Positions 16,648 through 26,343 are shown, counted from the stretch's first letter. The stretch is 64,000 nucleotides of DNA from CAYXLI01 sp964464925 (GCA_964464925.1 CAYXLI010000006.1:195604-259603), one strand, 5' to 3'. The notes: generated from the letters alone by a model not told the origin. Numbers and translations are program-made.

Positions 16648-18548
16648 GACGCCTTCCTGATCGGGTCACGCACGTGGATACCGGCTGTATGAACCGCCTG
16701 CTCGCGACGCCGGCCGTATATCCAGAACTCTCCAAAGAGCCCGAGCGCACCGAGCACCGCGAGCCATTGCCAGATGTCCCGTACAAACGGCGCATCCATG
16801 CGGGATGGAACGCCCCGCTTCGCGCCGGCCGGCGGCTGCCACACAGCAGTGCCAATCTCCGGCAACGTCAACGAATATACCTGCTCGCGATTGCTGGTCA
16901 GGACCCGGACGGTTCCTGGAGTTCCCGAGAAAAATCGCAGGGTACGATTACTCACGGTAAACGGCAATTGCTGGGCGTCACCGGTGATCACACGCACCTG
17001 CGATTGCTCCGCATCGGACTCCATCGGCACACTCACCACCCCGGCACTCCCGGCGATCAATTCCTGGCGGCGAAAGACATCGGGCTCCAGCCAGCGCAGC
17101 AGGTTCGCAAACAGCAGTGGAGTCGCCAGCTCATAACGCATTGCGGTAGTTGAAGGATGGAACCCGAGGACCACGGTCCGGTGCCTACCCGGACGGGCCA
17201 ATACTACGGGTCCTGCCTCCACTTCGGCGACGGGAATGTCTTCCTTAGCCGCCGAGAACACCTCGACAGAATCGATTTTCAACTGCCTGGTGCGCAGCCC
17301 CTCCCCGAGCGAATGATCCGAACGCCATCGTGTAATCGGGACATTTGTGACAGTCGCTTTCACCGGCACCGGCGAGCCCGTTGCAGGAGGCTGGATCCAG
17401 ATGGAACCCGTTTTTGGAGTTTCATTCGGACGGAAGCGATCCAGGATGACAATCCGTGCACCGGCGCCCGTGCTTTCATATTTCGATATCGGCAGGTACG
17501 CGGCTTCGACGTGCGGATTAGAGGAGAGGATGGGCTTCAGCAGCTCAGGCTGGTCGGAATACACCGTCACCTTCAAAGGCCGTGACTCCGGCAGCTCCAG
17601 GATGGCGCGATTGTCGTCCGGCAGCGCGTCATCGATCAGCAGGCGGGCCTCCAGCCAGCCCGCCGCACGCGTCTTGAACTCAAAGCTGACGTCTTCTTCT
17701 TTACCCGGGCTCAGGTGGAGCGTTCTTGTTGCAACCGGGGATCCGCCGAACTGCAGAACCAGAGGGACATTCCGGGCAACCGTTCCGTAGTTGCGGGCAG
17801 AAACAAAGATGTCCCATGTGCCTGGATCGTTCGGATCGCGCCGTAACCCGATTTTTCGCAGGCCGCAGTTTTCCACGTTCGAGGCGACTGGAAGAACGCG
17901 CAGCCCCGGTATGGCGGCCGTCTGCTGCAAAGAAGCTTCGTTCTCCAGTACGCGCGCCGGGCCCGCGTAGACGATTTCACCCGCGCGCCTCCCATTCAGG
18001 TGGGAGGCTTGCGCCGCGAACGCCAAGGCCTCATCGAGATTCAGGGCGTTCGCGCCTGGACGCGACCGCTGGATCGCTTCGCCCAGGACATCGCGATTCG
18101 TCTCAAATGCGGTGGCAGGGGTTGCGAGGCCATCGGCCCGAACCAGCATCACTCGATCCGTAGATGGGAGTGCCCGGATATAGGCGTGAGCCGCTGTCTT
18201 TGCATCGTCCAGCAGAACGCCCCTTCGCCCTTTTGCCGCTGTGTATGCGGACGTATCCAAAATGAGGACATGGTCGCGGGAGGTCGTATCCGGCGATCCG
18301 ATCCGTAATTGCGAGAGCGCAAGGAGCAGGAGAGCAATGGATACGATCTGCAGCAACAGCGACCAAGGCTGCTGGATACGCCGCCTGTGGCTGGACGAGG
18401 TGGGCCGCTCGGCTTTCACCCAAAATCGGAGGGTCGCGACTTTCTGTTTGCGCCTTGCACGATTCAGCAGGTAGAGCGCGACGACCACGCCGGAGGCGGC
18501 CGTGAACAGCGCCATAAATTCCGGGAAGCTGAGGTTGAAAAAGAACAT
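16644..18548 (-). CDS. BatA-like membrane protein with degenerate VWA domain
   Basis: This 634-residue protein has the N-terminal aerotolerance-regulator domain: a first helix (FMALFTAASGVVVALYLL) and an RRRIQQPWSLLLQIVSIALLLLA second helix, ahead of a VWA-like domain. The MIDAS motif reads LILDTSAY, missing the third serine, so metal binding may be lost. A beta-rich middle and a C-terminal helix (WLAVLGALGLFGEFWIY) complete it. The start touches the DUF58 stop (one-base overlap) and the end overlaps the next VWA gene by four bases. The genes are consecutive in one MoxR operon. Confidence 0.85.
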   Translation of the reverse strand: MFFFNLSFPEFMALFTAASGVVVALYLLNRARRKQKVATLRFWVKAERPTSSSHRRRIQQPWSLLLQIVSIALLLLALSQLRIGSPDTTSRDHVLILDTSAYTAAKGRRGVLLDDAKTAAHAYIRALPSTDRVMLVRADGLATPATAFETNRDVLGEAIQRSRPGANALNLDEALAFAAQASHLNGRRAGEIVYAGPARVLENEASLQQTAAIPGLRVLPVASNVENCGLRKIGLRRDPNDPGTWDIFVSARNYGTVARNVPLVLQFGGSPVATRTLHLSPGKEEDVSFEFKTRAAGWLEARLLIDDALPDDNRAILELPESRPLKVTVYSDQPELLKPILSSNPHVEAAYLPISKYESTGAGARIVILDRFRPNETPKTGSIWIQPPATGSPVPVKATVTNVPITRWRSDHSLGEGLRTRQLKIDSVEVFSAAKEDIPVAEVEAGPVVLARPGRHRTVVLGFHPSTTAMRYELATPLLFANLLRWLEPDVFRRQELIAGSAGVVSVPMESDAEQSQVRVITGDAQQLPFTVSNRTLRFFSGTPGTVRVLTSNREQVYSLTLPEIGTAVWQPPAGAKRGVPSRMDAPFVRDIWQWLAVLGALGLFGEFWIYGRRREQAVHTAGIHVRDPIRKAS

Positions 18549-19438
18549 TACTGCAAGCCTCCGCCCGCCAGCAGGCTGCCAAACACAGCGTCCTCAAGAG
18601 GAACGCCGGTCGAAATCCCTACATAGCGGCCGCCGTTGCGTTGGGCGACCTTCTGTAGCGTGCGCGCGTAGTCATCGAACGCCGCGGTGTAGCTGGCCCG
18701 GGCATTACGGTCAAGATCCATCTCCACGTGTTCGCCCGATTCGGCATCCACCAGGTCGAACTGCCCATCCCATGGAGGCTCGCGGTCCTCCGGCGCCCAC
18801 ACATGCACCAACATCAACTCGTGTCCGAAATCCGCCAGATATTGCAAAGGCCGTTCCGGATCCTCAGGATCGAGGAAGTCCGATACGATGATCACCAGGC
18901 CGCGCTGTGGATACTTCGAGGCGAACTGCCGCACGACATCCATGTAACTGGTTCGACCACCGGTTTCGAGATTGGTTAGGAAATTTACCGCCGGAAGGAA
19001 GCGATGCCGGCCGCCGCTGCAGGTAAACGCGTCGCCCAAGTGTTCTCGAAACGGCTGCAGACAGATGGTATCGAGCCGAACCAGGCCGACATAGGAAAGC
19101 ACCGCGGTGAGGCGACGCGCGAACTGGAACTTCCCGGCGCTGCCTTCTCCTGTTGACATGGACGAACTGGTGTCCAGCAATAGACGCACGGGAATGCGCG
19201 GCTCCACCTGGAACATCTTCAGAAATAGTTTTTCCAGGCGCATGTAGGCGCGCCAGTTAATAGCGCGCAGATCGTCGCCGTGATGAAAATTGCGATGATC
19301 GAGAAACTCCTGCCCGGGTCCGGAGAATCTGGACGGATTCCGGCCTCCGACAAGACCTGGAAACGACTTTTGCCAGTACAGCGCGAGCCGCTCCAGCTTC
19401 TCGAGAAACTTCTGGTCGATGAGTGGAGCTTGCGGCAT
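18548..19438 (-). CDS. DUF58 domain protein
   Basis: This 296-residue soluble protein carries the DUF58 signature FLDHRNFHHGDDLRAINWRAYMR in two parts (about residues 64-87). A VWA-like fold follows with LLDTSSSMS near 109-117, a MIDAS-type motif. The family is always found beside MoxR ATPases and is taken to be the adaptor between MoxR and the membrane VWA proteins. It lies 13 bases downstream of moxR and is translationally linked to the BatA-like gene. No membrane segment is seen. Confidence 0.9.
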   Translation of the reverse strand: MPQAPLIDQKFLEKLERLALYWQKSFPGLVGGRNPSRFSGPGQEFLDHRNFHHGDDLRAINWRAYMRLEKLFLKMFQVEPRIPVRLLLDTSSSMSTGEGSAGKFQFARRLTAVLSYVGLVRLDTICLQPFREHLGDAFTCSGGRHRFLPAVNFLTNLETGGRTSYMDVVRQFASKYPQRGLVIIVSDFLDPEDPERPLQYLADFGHELMLVHVWAPEDREPPWDGQFDLVDAESGEHVEMDLDRNARASYTAAFDDYARTLQKVAQRNGGRYVGISTGVPLEDAVFGSLLAGGGLQ

Positions 19439-19451
19439 TGATGAATGATGC

Positions 19452-20441
19452 CTACGAGACGGCGGCGGTTACAGTATTCAGAACCCGGTTCAGCACCGTA
19501 TCAGGTGTTTGACCATCGGCGTGAGCATCGAAGTTCAAAATGATGCGGTGACGCAGGACAGCGAGCGCCACAGCGCGAACATCGTCGGTGCTCAGGTGGA
19601 TGCGGCTACTCATGAGCGCCAGCACCCGTCCACACTCGACCAGCGCCTGCGCGCCTCGCGGCGAACTTCCGTACCGGATGTACCGGTTTGCGATCTCATG
19701 CGAGCCGTCGCCGGCGGGCTGTGTCGCCATGACCAGATCCACGGCGTAATCCTGAACATGCGGGGCAACCAGCACCTCGCGGCAAATGCCGCGAAGCTTC
19801 AGAATGCCTTCGCGGTCCACAACACGATCGAGCGCGGTCTCTTCCCGCTGGATGGTCCGTTCCACGATATGCGACAGATCGGCGCGCGAAGGATACTTCA
19901 CCAGGATCTTCATCAGGAACCGATCCAGTTGCGCCTCAGGAAGAGGGTACGTGCCTTCCATTTCGATCGGGTTCTGCGTCGCCATTACAAGGAACGGAAC
20001 TTCCAATTCATGTGTTGTAGTTCCGCTGGTGACAGTGCGCTCCTGCATGGCTTCCAGCAGTGCCGATTGCGTTTTCGGAGTGGCCCGATTGATCTCGTCC
20101 GCTAATACGAGATTGGCGAAGATCGGTCCCGGTTGGAATCGGAGCGTCTTGCCGCCGCGATCGTCGGTCTCAATCATCATCGAACCCACAATATCGGCCG
20201 GCATGAGGTCCGGTGTGAACTGGATGCGCGAATACCGCAGGTGCAGTACCCGCCCAAGCGTTCGCAACAGCGTGGTTTTTCCGAGGCCCGGCACACCTTC
20301 CAGCAGGACGTGACCGCCGGCGATGAGACAGGTGACTACGCCATCGACGACTTCCTGCTGGCCGACAATGACCTTGCCGACTTCATTACGAATCTGATTC
20401 AGTTTCGCGACCGCAAACTGGAGATCGGTGTCCTTAGGCAC
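19452..20441 (-). CDS. MoxR-family AAA+ ATPase
   Basis: This 329-residue protein starts at a GTG; a nearby ATG is out of frame. Walker A is GVPGLGKTT (about 49-57), Walker B is VLADEINRA, and sensor 1 is MATQNPIEMEGTYPLPEAQ in adjoining strands. The C-terminal lid domain carries SPRGAQALV, the MoxR signature. MoxR ATPases act as chaperones for the assembly or metal loading of VWA-bearing partners. It is the first gene of a five-gene minus-strand operon (MoxR, DUF58, BatA-like, VWA, SelA-like). Confidence 0.92.
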   Translation of the reverse strand: MPKDTDLQFAVAKLNQIRNEVGKVIVGQQEVVDGVVTCLIAGGHVLLEGVPGLGKTTLLRTLGRVLHLRYSRIQFTPDLMPADIVGSMMIETDDRGGKTLRFQPGPIFANLVLADEINRATPKTQSALLEAMQERTVTSGTTTHELEVPFLVMATQNPIEMEGTYPLPEAQLDRFLMKILVKYPSRADLSHIVERTIQREETALDRVVDREGILKLRGICREVLVAPHVQDYAVDLVMATQPAGDGSHEIANRYIRYGSSPRGAQALVECGRVLALMSSRIHLSTDDVRAVALAVLRHRIILNFDAHADGQTPDTVLNRVLNTVTAAVS

Positions 20442-20497
20442 AAACTCATCGTATCGCAGTATTAAGGTACACGCAGGAGGAAGAAGGAACTAAGGTC

Positions 20498-20962
20498 TTA
20501 AGCGCTGGAGGCGAGCGCCAGCCGCTCACCCATGGAATTCGCAAGATGATTGATGATACTGCTCATCTCCACTAATGCGTCACGCGCGCGCGCAGGTGAC
20601 AGCTTTTGGATCACCACGTACCAGATACGCATGATCCAGTAGTCGATGAGCAGAATCCTTACCTCGATCGATTTGCCGGATTCGTAACCGCTCCCGCCAT
20701 GCTCCAGTAAGTAAGTAAGCAGACGGTAGTCACGCTCCAACAAGCGATGCAGATCACTTAAGGAGGCGAGGGAACTGTCGTCACTCAGCCTGCGGCGAGC
20801 ATCCAGAAAGGAAAGTTGGTTGGCAGCAGCGACTTGGCGGGCGTAATCACGACTGGTCCGGGCGCTTAGAATGAGTACACAAGTGTACCGGAACCAATAC
20901 AAGAACAGGAGTACTGAGACACCAATTATGAGAAAGCTTACCAACACACAAGTCCGCCCCAA
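20498..20962 (-). CDS. Unknown protein with one N-terminal membrane helix
   Basis: The 154-residue frame begins at a TTG with GGAG close by. A GTG five codons in is an alternative. The first 30 residues hold one strong transmembrane helix (FLIIGVSVLLFLYWF). The rest is a helical cytoplasmic domain with LHRLLERDYRLLTYLLEH and an amphipathic tail. I recognise no family. It sits 57 bases upstream of moxR in the same direction, so it may be part of that operon. Confidence 0.55.
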   Translation of the reverse strand: MGRTCVLVSFLIIGVSVLLFLYWFRYTCVLILSARTSRDYARQVAAANQLSFLDARRRLSDDSSLASLSDLHRLLERDYRLLTYLLEHGGSGYESGKSIEVRILLIDYWIMRIWYVVIQKLSPARARDALVEMSSIINHLANSMGERLALASSA

Positions 20963-21109
20963 CGGCTCCAGGTCACGTGAGTAAACTTGGACACATTCAA
21001 AGTACCATCAAATACTCACAGGTACAAGCGGATTTTAGTACTACGAGTCTACTTCGGAAACCTGAGATCTACCATTTAAGAAAGTCTAAGGCCCTGAACC
21101 TGCTTAGTC

Positions 21110-21676
21110 TTAAAATGTCATGTCACTAGGTGAAATCCTCGCCTGCTCACAGTAGTCCTGATAGAGCCGCCCGTAACTCGCTGTCACATAATCGCTTTCA
21201 CGGAAACCCAAGCGAACGGCCTGCTCGTCAATCCATGCTGGCTTGCCCTCCAGTTCGAGGAAAACGCCTATTGGGGTCTCATCGAGCGTGGCAGTGCCGG
21301 ACCCACTCTGTAGGTGGTACTCGGTCCGGTACTTCTCATATCGGAAGACTTTGCGAAACCCTAGTCGTTCGAAAATCTGCTGACTGATCCCGCAATCGGA
21401 AACCTGGACCTCCAGTTCCTCCCGGACTTTGTGCCTGACGTTCTCGGCAGAAGGTCCTTTGAAGGTGAGGACAGCCGAATCTCCTGCTTGCCGGAGCCGC
21501 AGCAGTGAACTTCGGCCACGCAACGCAAGGTCGTCGGTATCGAGCAGAATGTTGGCTTCAAACACCCGCCGTTTGTGGACAGAAAAACCGGCCGCGATCA
21601 GACGGCGGACACCGTCCTCCACATCCGGAACCCGCAGCTTGATTTCTGTCTCGGTAGTCTGGTTCTGAGCAGACAT
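21110..21676 (-). CDS. CYTH domain protein (triphosphatase/class IV adenylate cyclase-like)
   Basis: This 188-residue protein starts at MSAQNQTTETEIKLRV. EIKLRV is the ExExK-type strand of the CYTH tunnel. It is followed by a basic HKRRVFEANILLDT strand, SSLLRLRQAG, AVLTFKGP, REELEVQV, YEKYRTEYHL and a late acidic strand FLELEGKP. These alternating Arg/Lys and Glu strands bind triphosphate in the tunnel. It could hydrolyse inorganic or thiamine triphosphate, or cyclise ATP. An ATG four codons earlier (21688) is equally possible. A longer frame reaching 21778 would be translated through the complement of a tRNA and is false. Confidence 0.85.
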   Translation of the reverse strand: MSAQNQTTETEIKLRVPDVEDGVRRLIAAGFSVHKRRVFEANILLDTDDLALRGRSSLLRLRQAGDSAVLTFKGPSAENVRHKVREELEVQVSDCGISQQIFERLGFRKVFRYEKYRTEYHLQSGSGTATLDETPIGVFLELEGKPAWIDEQAVRLGFRESDYVTASYGRLYQDYCEQARISPSDMTF

Positions 21677-21700
21677 TTCAGCTACCATTGAGCATAGCGC

Positions 21701-21777
21701 GCGCCCGTAGCTCAGTCGGATAGAGCGTCTGGCTTCGAACCAGCAGGTCGGGAGTTCGAGTCTCTCCGGGCGCGCCA
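21701..21777 (+). tRNA. tRNA-Arg (anticodon TCG)
   Basis: This is a 77-base cloverleaf. The acceptor GCGCCCG pairs with CGGGCGC, with discriminator G and encoded CCA at 21775-21777. The D arm is GCTC/GAGC. The anticodon loop CTTCGAA gives anticodon TCG, reading CGA. The T arm GGGAG/CTCTC encloses TTCGAGT. It is divergent from the CYTH gene and lies about 70 bases before the assembly gap. Confidence 0.95.
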
Positions 21778-21847
21778 TCCCTCACCTCGGCTAAGCCTTC
21801 CCAGTATCCCCGGCGCCGGGCCGATCCGAACGGCCGCCTGGATTCGA

Positions 21848-21947
21848 NNNNNNNNNNNNNNNNNNNNNNNNNNNNNNNNNNNNNNNNNNNNNNNNNNNNN
21901 NNNNNNNNNNNNNNNNNNNNNNNNNNNNNNNNNNNNNNNNNNNNNNN
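21848..21947. other. Scaffold gap of 100 N
   Basis: Exactly 100 undetermined bases mark a scaffold join of unknown real length. The true sequence between the tRNA side and the receptor side may be far longer, such as an unresolved repeat. Confidence 0.99.
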
Positions 21948-22282
21948 GCTCAAGAGGAGGAATACGGCGCAATGCCGCTCGCATGGACGGCTCGGCCCAG
22001 CCCCGTCTGACATGCCTTGCGCGCGGTGCGCTCATCAATCTGCCTGATGACGAGCCATGGTCCAAGCCTCTCGCTTGCGCCGAAAGGCTCGGAGCATGCG
22101 GAAGGTGTGGTGGAAATCCTGAGCAGGCTTAGCACGACGAGGTGCTTTGATGCCGCCGTGACCGTGCCAACGAGCACGCCAAAAAAAGATCGTGGGAGTT
22201 GTTAGCGCCAAAGGCGCCCTATTATATACTTGCTAGCCGAACGGGAACTGGGGTAAGGACCGTTCGACGGGGGGTATGTGTA
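21948..22282. other. Unassigned sequence after the gap and leader of TonB receptor 1
   Basis: About 250 bases after the gap stay open on the minus strand for 75 codons (21950-22177) and on the plus strand for 62 codons. Neither frame has a ribosome site or a family I recognise. The contig end suggests part of a repeated element. From 22200 a small stem GCGCC-AAA-GGCGC precedes CTATTATATAC, a plausible -10 area for the receptor gene at 22283. Confidence 0.4.
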
Positions 22283-25200
22283 ATGAAGTTGACCAGAGCA
22301 TTCGCTGCTCTTCTCTTGCTGTTGGCTGCAATGATGCCCACAGCGTACTCGCAGATGATGTCCGGCCAGATTACCGGCCGCCTCGCGGATCCGGGCGGAG
22401 CGGTGATCGCCGGTGCCAAAATCGAACTGATTAACGAACTGACCAAACAGATCCGTGAATTCTCCACTGACGGGAGCGGGAATTTCACGTTCACCAACGT
22501 ACCGCCCGGGAACTACACTCTCCGGGTCGCGCATGCCGGGTTCAAGACGTATGAGCAGCAAGGGATCAAAGTGGGCGCGGTCGAAAAGGTCGCGCTGCCG
22601 GAAGTCATCCTGCAAGTGGGCGACCTCAGCACTTCGGTGGAGGTCAAAGCCTCGGCCGTCCGCGTAGCCACAGACAGTTCCGACCGCTCCGTGGCGGTCA
22701 ACACAACGCAGATTGAGGATACGGTCACGAAAGGCCGAAACTTCATGATGCTGATGAGCACGCTCCCCGGCGTTCAAGATCTGAACCAGAACGACACGCG
22801 TGGATGGGGTACGGGCAGCCCAACGCTAATGGGCGGCCAGTCGGGCCAGAAACTGCTGGTCCTGGACGGCGCCGCATCCCAGGACTCCGGCAATCGCGAT
22901 TTCGGCTATATAGCGCCCAGCGTGGATGCGATTTCCGAGGTGAGAGTGCTGGTAGCGAACTTCAATGCGGAATACGGCGCACGCTCCGGCGGCCAGATGA
23001 ACGTCATGATCAAGAGCGGCACCAGCAACTTCCACGGCAGCGCTTACTACTACATCCGGAACGACGCGTTCAACGCCAACGACTTTTTCAACAACAAGAC
23101 GGGCGTACCGCGTGCGCGCTATAAGTATCACAACCCGGGCGGTACCATCGGCGGCCCGTTCATCATCCCTGGCACGAGCTTCAACAGGGAACACAACAAG
23201 CTGTTCTGGTTTTTCAGCTACGACTATCTGCGCACCAAGAACGTGACCGGCGCCAATCGTTACACTATGCCGACCGCCCTCGAGCGTGCCGGAGATTTCT
23301 CCGCCACCACGACCACCACAGGTGTTCTGATTCCAATCATCGATCCGCTCTCGCGCACTCCGTTCCCGGGCAACAAGATTCCCGCTTCGCGCATCGACCG
23401 TACCGGCCTCGCGATGATGAATCTGTTCCCGCTGCCGAATACGACCGATCCGACTGGCCAGCGCCAGTACAACGCCGAGTTCATCAACCCGTTCGAGCAG
23501 CCGCGGCACGACCGCATTTTGCGCGTCGATTATCCGATCAGTTCCAGGGCGTCTGCCTACGTCCGCCTCTTGCAGGACTACACCGGCAACGACGGCTACG
23601 GGCAGATCCTCGGCGCGTTAGGCGACGGCTGGCGCCAGTTCCCGCACGGCTACGACATCCCGTCAGCGGGCGCAGTCGCGGCTCTGATCTACACCTTCAA
23701 GCCGAACCTGATTCTCGAGACCATGTGGGGCATCACTCGCGGCCACCAGATGAACACTCCTACGGACCAGAATCTGTACAACAACAGTCTTCTGCCGTTG
23801 AAGGACGCGCAGGGCACGGTGCCGCTGGCGCGTATGTTCCCTTCGAACTACTTGAACCTGCGGCCGCAGATCAACTTCGGGTTCCCGTCCGGCTTCAGCC
23901 CGCAGTCGGCGGGCCAGACCATCCCGAACGCTCCCGCTTATGGATTCGACAGCCGTTGGCCCTTTGACGGCACAGACCAGGTGCAAACAGTCAGCTCCAA
24001 CCTTACCTGGGTGAAGGGCGCCCACAACGTGAAGGCCGGTGTCTACCTGGAGAAGATGGCCCGGAACGTCAGTGTGTACTCCACCTACAACATCGCGGGC
24101 TCTTACTATTTCGGTTCCGATACCGCGAGTGCTGTGGACACGGGCTATCCTTACTCCAACCTGCTCACCGGCGGTTTCTTCGCCTATGGCGAGGACAGCT
24201 TGAAGCAGGTGAATCACGCGCGTTATACGCAGTGGGACTGGTTCCTGCAGGACAGTTGGAAGGTCTTGCCCCGGCTCACGCTGGACCTCGGCCTGCGGTT
24301 CCAGTGGCAGGGTCCGCTCCATACCGCCGGCCAACGCCTCGGACTATTCGATGTGTCCGTCTACGACCAGAACAAGGTGGGGCAGCCTTTGTTCCCGGCC
24401 ATGGTCGACGGCGTGAAGCGCGCGATCAATCCCGTCACGGGCGCCACCTATCCTTACGTCCGCCAGGGCACGTTCGATCCCGCAAGCTATACCGGCATGC
24501 CTTTCAGCGGCGTGAAAGACTATATTGGTGACTTCTGGAACCCGCCACCCATCACGCTGGGTCCCCGCGTAGGCTTTGCCTACGATGTGTTCGGAAACGG
24601 CAAGATGGCCGTGCGCGGCGGCTTCGGCATTTTCTATGATCGTGCGGCTACCGTCGACTATATCGGCGCGCTCGGTGTGGGCAGAGGCCCGCTAGCCGCG
24701 CCCCCGCAGTTCCTGGCGCCGACGGTACTGAACTCCACGTTTACGGCCTTGTCAGCTTCCCCGGCCCTGCTCTCGCCTCAGGACATCCAGGGCGGATCCC
24801 GGGACCACTTGGTGCCCACGACCTACAACTGGAGTTTCGGTATCCAGCGGGAGATCCCCTGGGGCATGGTCTTCGATATTGCCTACGTGGGCAACACCTT
24901 CAAGCACGGCTTTAACTCCGGCGTGCAGGACCTGAACGCCATCCCTCCGTTCACGACGTGGACGCCTCAGGGCGGCACGAATCCGAGGTTTGTGGATCCA
25001 ACCAGCTCCAGCGGGGCACTATATTCGACGACCCTGATCCGGTCGATGGTGGGATTAAAGGGAGTGGGGCAGGTTCCGTTATTCGAGAACAACGGCACTT
25101 CCAGCTACAATTCGCTGCAAGTGCAGTTGAACCGCCGCATCGGCCGTGCTATCACCTGGAGCGCCAACTACACGTGGTCGAAGACGTTGCTGTACCAGCG

Positions 25201-25882
25201 CCAGCAGTTCACTGACGACCCACTGACGCGAATCGAAACCGGCAACCGCCCGCACGCCTTCAATGCCAACTTCGGGTATGAGATCCCCGGCTTCAAGAAC
25301 GGCAACAGGCTCCTGCGGCAGGCGACAGGATTGTGGCGCATCACTGGAACAGCGCAGATCTACTCGGGCGCCGGTATGGCACCAAACTGCCTTTTCACCG
25401 CGAACCCCGTGGGCTATCCGAACGGCACGCCGACAGGCGGCGTTCTGTTCCGCTGTCAGATGGTGAACGCCACCCAGAGCGCCCTTTGGCTGCCGTCAGG
25501 CGCCAAGCCCTCCGACGTCGGATCCACCAGCGATCCGAGGCTGTGGTATCCGATCGACCCCAACAACTTCCAACTTCCCAAGAACTATGCCCCGTTCGCA
25601 CGCGGCATCATCGGCAACATGCCACCGATCCTGACGTACGGGCCGGGCGTGGAACTGTTCAATCTGGCATTGCAGAAAGAATTTGTGGTTCACGAAGCGC
25701 AGAGGCTGCAATTCAAAATCGAGTCGACTAACGCCCTCAACCACTTCAACCCGGCGAACCCGAACATGACCATTACCCGGAACTACAACACCGGCGCAAA
25801 CACGAATGCCGCCTTTGGTACCATTCAGGGCGCGCAATACCAGAACCGGCGCGCGATCTTATCGGTGCGCTACACGTTCTGA
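22283..25882 (+). CDS. Oar-type TonB-dependent outer-membrane receptor 1
   Basis: This 1199-residue protein starts at MKLTRAFAALLLLLAAM, a signal peptide, with a G-rich site upstream. Residues ~30-110 form the carboxypeptidase-regulatory-like domain (GQITGRLADPGGAVIAGAK, YTLRVAHAGF). A plug domain follows with VNTTQIEDTVTKGRNF and NAEYGARSGGQMNVMIKSGT. The rest is a large beta barrel rich in Tyr, Asn and Pro, ending in LSVRYTF with a terminal Phe. Such receptors are abundant in Solibacter relatives and are thought to import large polymer fragments or bind surface polymers. It has no adjacent partner, and the ligand cannot be inferred. Confidence 0.92.
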   Translation: MKLTRAFAALLLLLAAMMPTAYSQMMSGQITGRLADPGGAVIAGAKIELINELTKQIREFSTDGSGNFTFTNVPPGNYTLRVAHAGFKTYEQQGIKVGAVEKVALPEVILQVGDLSTSVEVKASAVRVATDSSDRSVAVNTTQIEDTVTKGRNFMMLMSTLPGVQDLNQNDTRGWGTGSPTLMGGQSGQKLLVLDGAASQDSGNRDFGYIAPSVDAISEVRVLVANFNAEYGARSGGQMNVMIKSGTSNFHGSAYYYIRNDAFNANDFFNNKTGVPRARYKYHNPGGTIGGPFIIPGTSFNREHNKLFWFFSYDYLRTKNVTGANRYTMPTALERAGDFSATTTTTGVLIPIIDPLSRTPFPGNKIPASRIDRTGLAMMNLFPLPNTTDPTGQRQYNAEFINPFEQPRHDRILRVDYPISSRASAYVRLLQDYTGNDGYGQILGALGDGWRQFPHGYDIPSAGAVAALIYTFKPNLILETMWGITRGHQMNTPTDQNLYNNSLLPLKDAQGTVPLARMFPSNYLNLRPQINFGFPSGFSPQSAGQTIPNAPAYGFDSRWPFDGTDQVQTVSSNLTWVKGAHNVKAGVYLEKMARNVSVYSTYNIAGSYYFGSDTASAVDTGYPYSNLLTGGFFAYGEDSLKQVNHARYTQWDWFLQDSWKVLPRLTLDLGLRFQWQGPLHTAGQRLGLFDVSVYDQNKVGQPLFPAMVDGVKRAINPVTGATYPYVRQGTFDPASYTGMPFSGVKDYIGDFWNPPPITLGPRVGFAYDVFGNGKMAVRGGFGIFYDRAATVDYIGALGVGRGPLAAPPQFLAPTVLNSTFTALSASPALLSPQDIQGGSRDHLVPTTYNWSFGIQREIPWGMVFDIAYVGNTFKHGFNSGVQDLNAIPPFTTWTPQGGTNPRFVDPTSSSGALYSTTLIRSMVGLKGVGQVPLFENNGTSSYNSLQVQLNRRIGRAITWSANYTWSKTLLYQRQQFTDDPLTRIETGNRPHAFNANFGYEIPGFKNGNRLLRQATGLWRITGTAQIYSGAGMAPNCLFTANPVGYPNGTPTGGVLFRCQMVNATQSALWLPSGAKPSDVGSTSDPRLWYPIDPNNFQLPKNYAPFARGIIGNMPPILTYGPGVELFNLALQKEFVVHEAQRLQFKIESTNALNHFNPANPNMTITRNYNTGANTNAAFGTIQGAQYQNRRAILSVRYTF

Positions 25883-26128
25883 CATTCTGACCTCCTCCCA
25901 GGGCGAGGCGTTAGCAGGAGATGTTCTGCTGATGCCTCGCACGGCGTGCACTCTGGATGCCGAGTCCATGCGGGAGTATATGAAGTTGGACATGCTACGG
26001 AAAGTTTCCATGTGACCGATGCCGGGCAGCGCGGGGCGTACCGATTTATACAGCGCGAGTGGTGATCGTAGCTCCGCGAGATTCGTCGCAAGCAATGCGA
26101 GCCCAATGAAAAAACCAAAACGCCTCAT
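25859..26128 (-). CDS. Possible small exported protein
   Basis: This 89-codon frame has an ATG (26126-26128) 8 bases after AGAGG and an N-terminus, MRRFGFFIGLALLAT, that looks like a signal or anchor. The rest is unlike any family I know, and it overlaps the last 24 bases of the convergent receptor gene. The ribosome site is the main argument for it, and codon use is only moderately gene-like. Confidence 0.25.
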   Translation of the reverse strand: MRRFGFFIGLALLATNLAELRSPLALYKSVRPALPGIGHMETFRSMSNFIYSRMDSASRVHAVRGISRTSPANASPWEEVRMSERVAHR

Positions 26129-26134
26129 TTGCAT

Positions 26135-26343
26135 ACCTCTTGTTCTTTTTTTGTCCCTCGGTTAGGTTTGTTGCAGAAGTATTACACGGCAAGGCTGGTA
26201 GAAAAGTCGTACTTGCGTACCGATTTACAACGGCTTTGCACCGTCTTTTCTGTGCTGGAAAGTGAGTCCTATACGTGCCGGCGGGACCGCCCGGGAGGCG
26301 GGAAAGATAGCCCAACAGAGGAGCGCTAACGTGGCCGCTTGCT
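26135..26343. promoter_or_regulatory. Leader region of metX
   Basis: About 200 bases precede metX. A GC hairpin, CCGCC-CGGGA-GGCGG (about 26288-26302), lies 40 bases before the gene. AGAGGAG sits 7 bases before a GTG at 26331 that opens a 22-codon frame overlapping the metX start in another register. I compared the region with SAM-I, SAM-II, SAH and cobalamin riboswitch cores by eye and found none. Confidence 0.3.

Noticed and set aside
21677..21778. N-terminal extension of the CYTH gene starting MARPERLELPTCW
   Set aside because: It is the translated complement of tRNA-Arg, a well-known annotation artefact.
26222..26343. SAM-type riboswitch before metX
   Set aside because: No GGCAA core or SAM-II pseudoknot sequence could be matched by eye; only an unassigned GC hairpin is present. 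A covariance-model scan would settle it.
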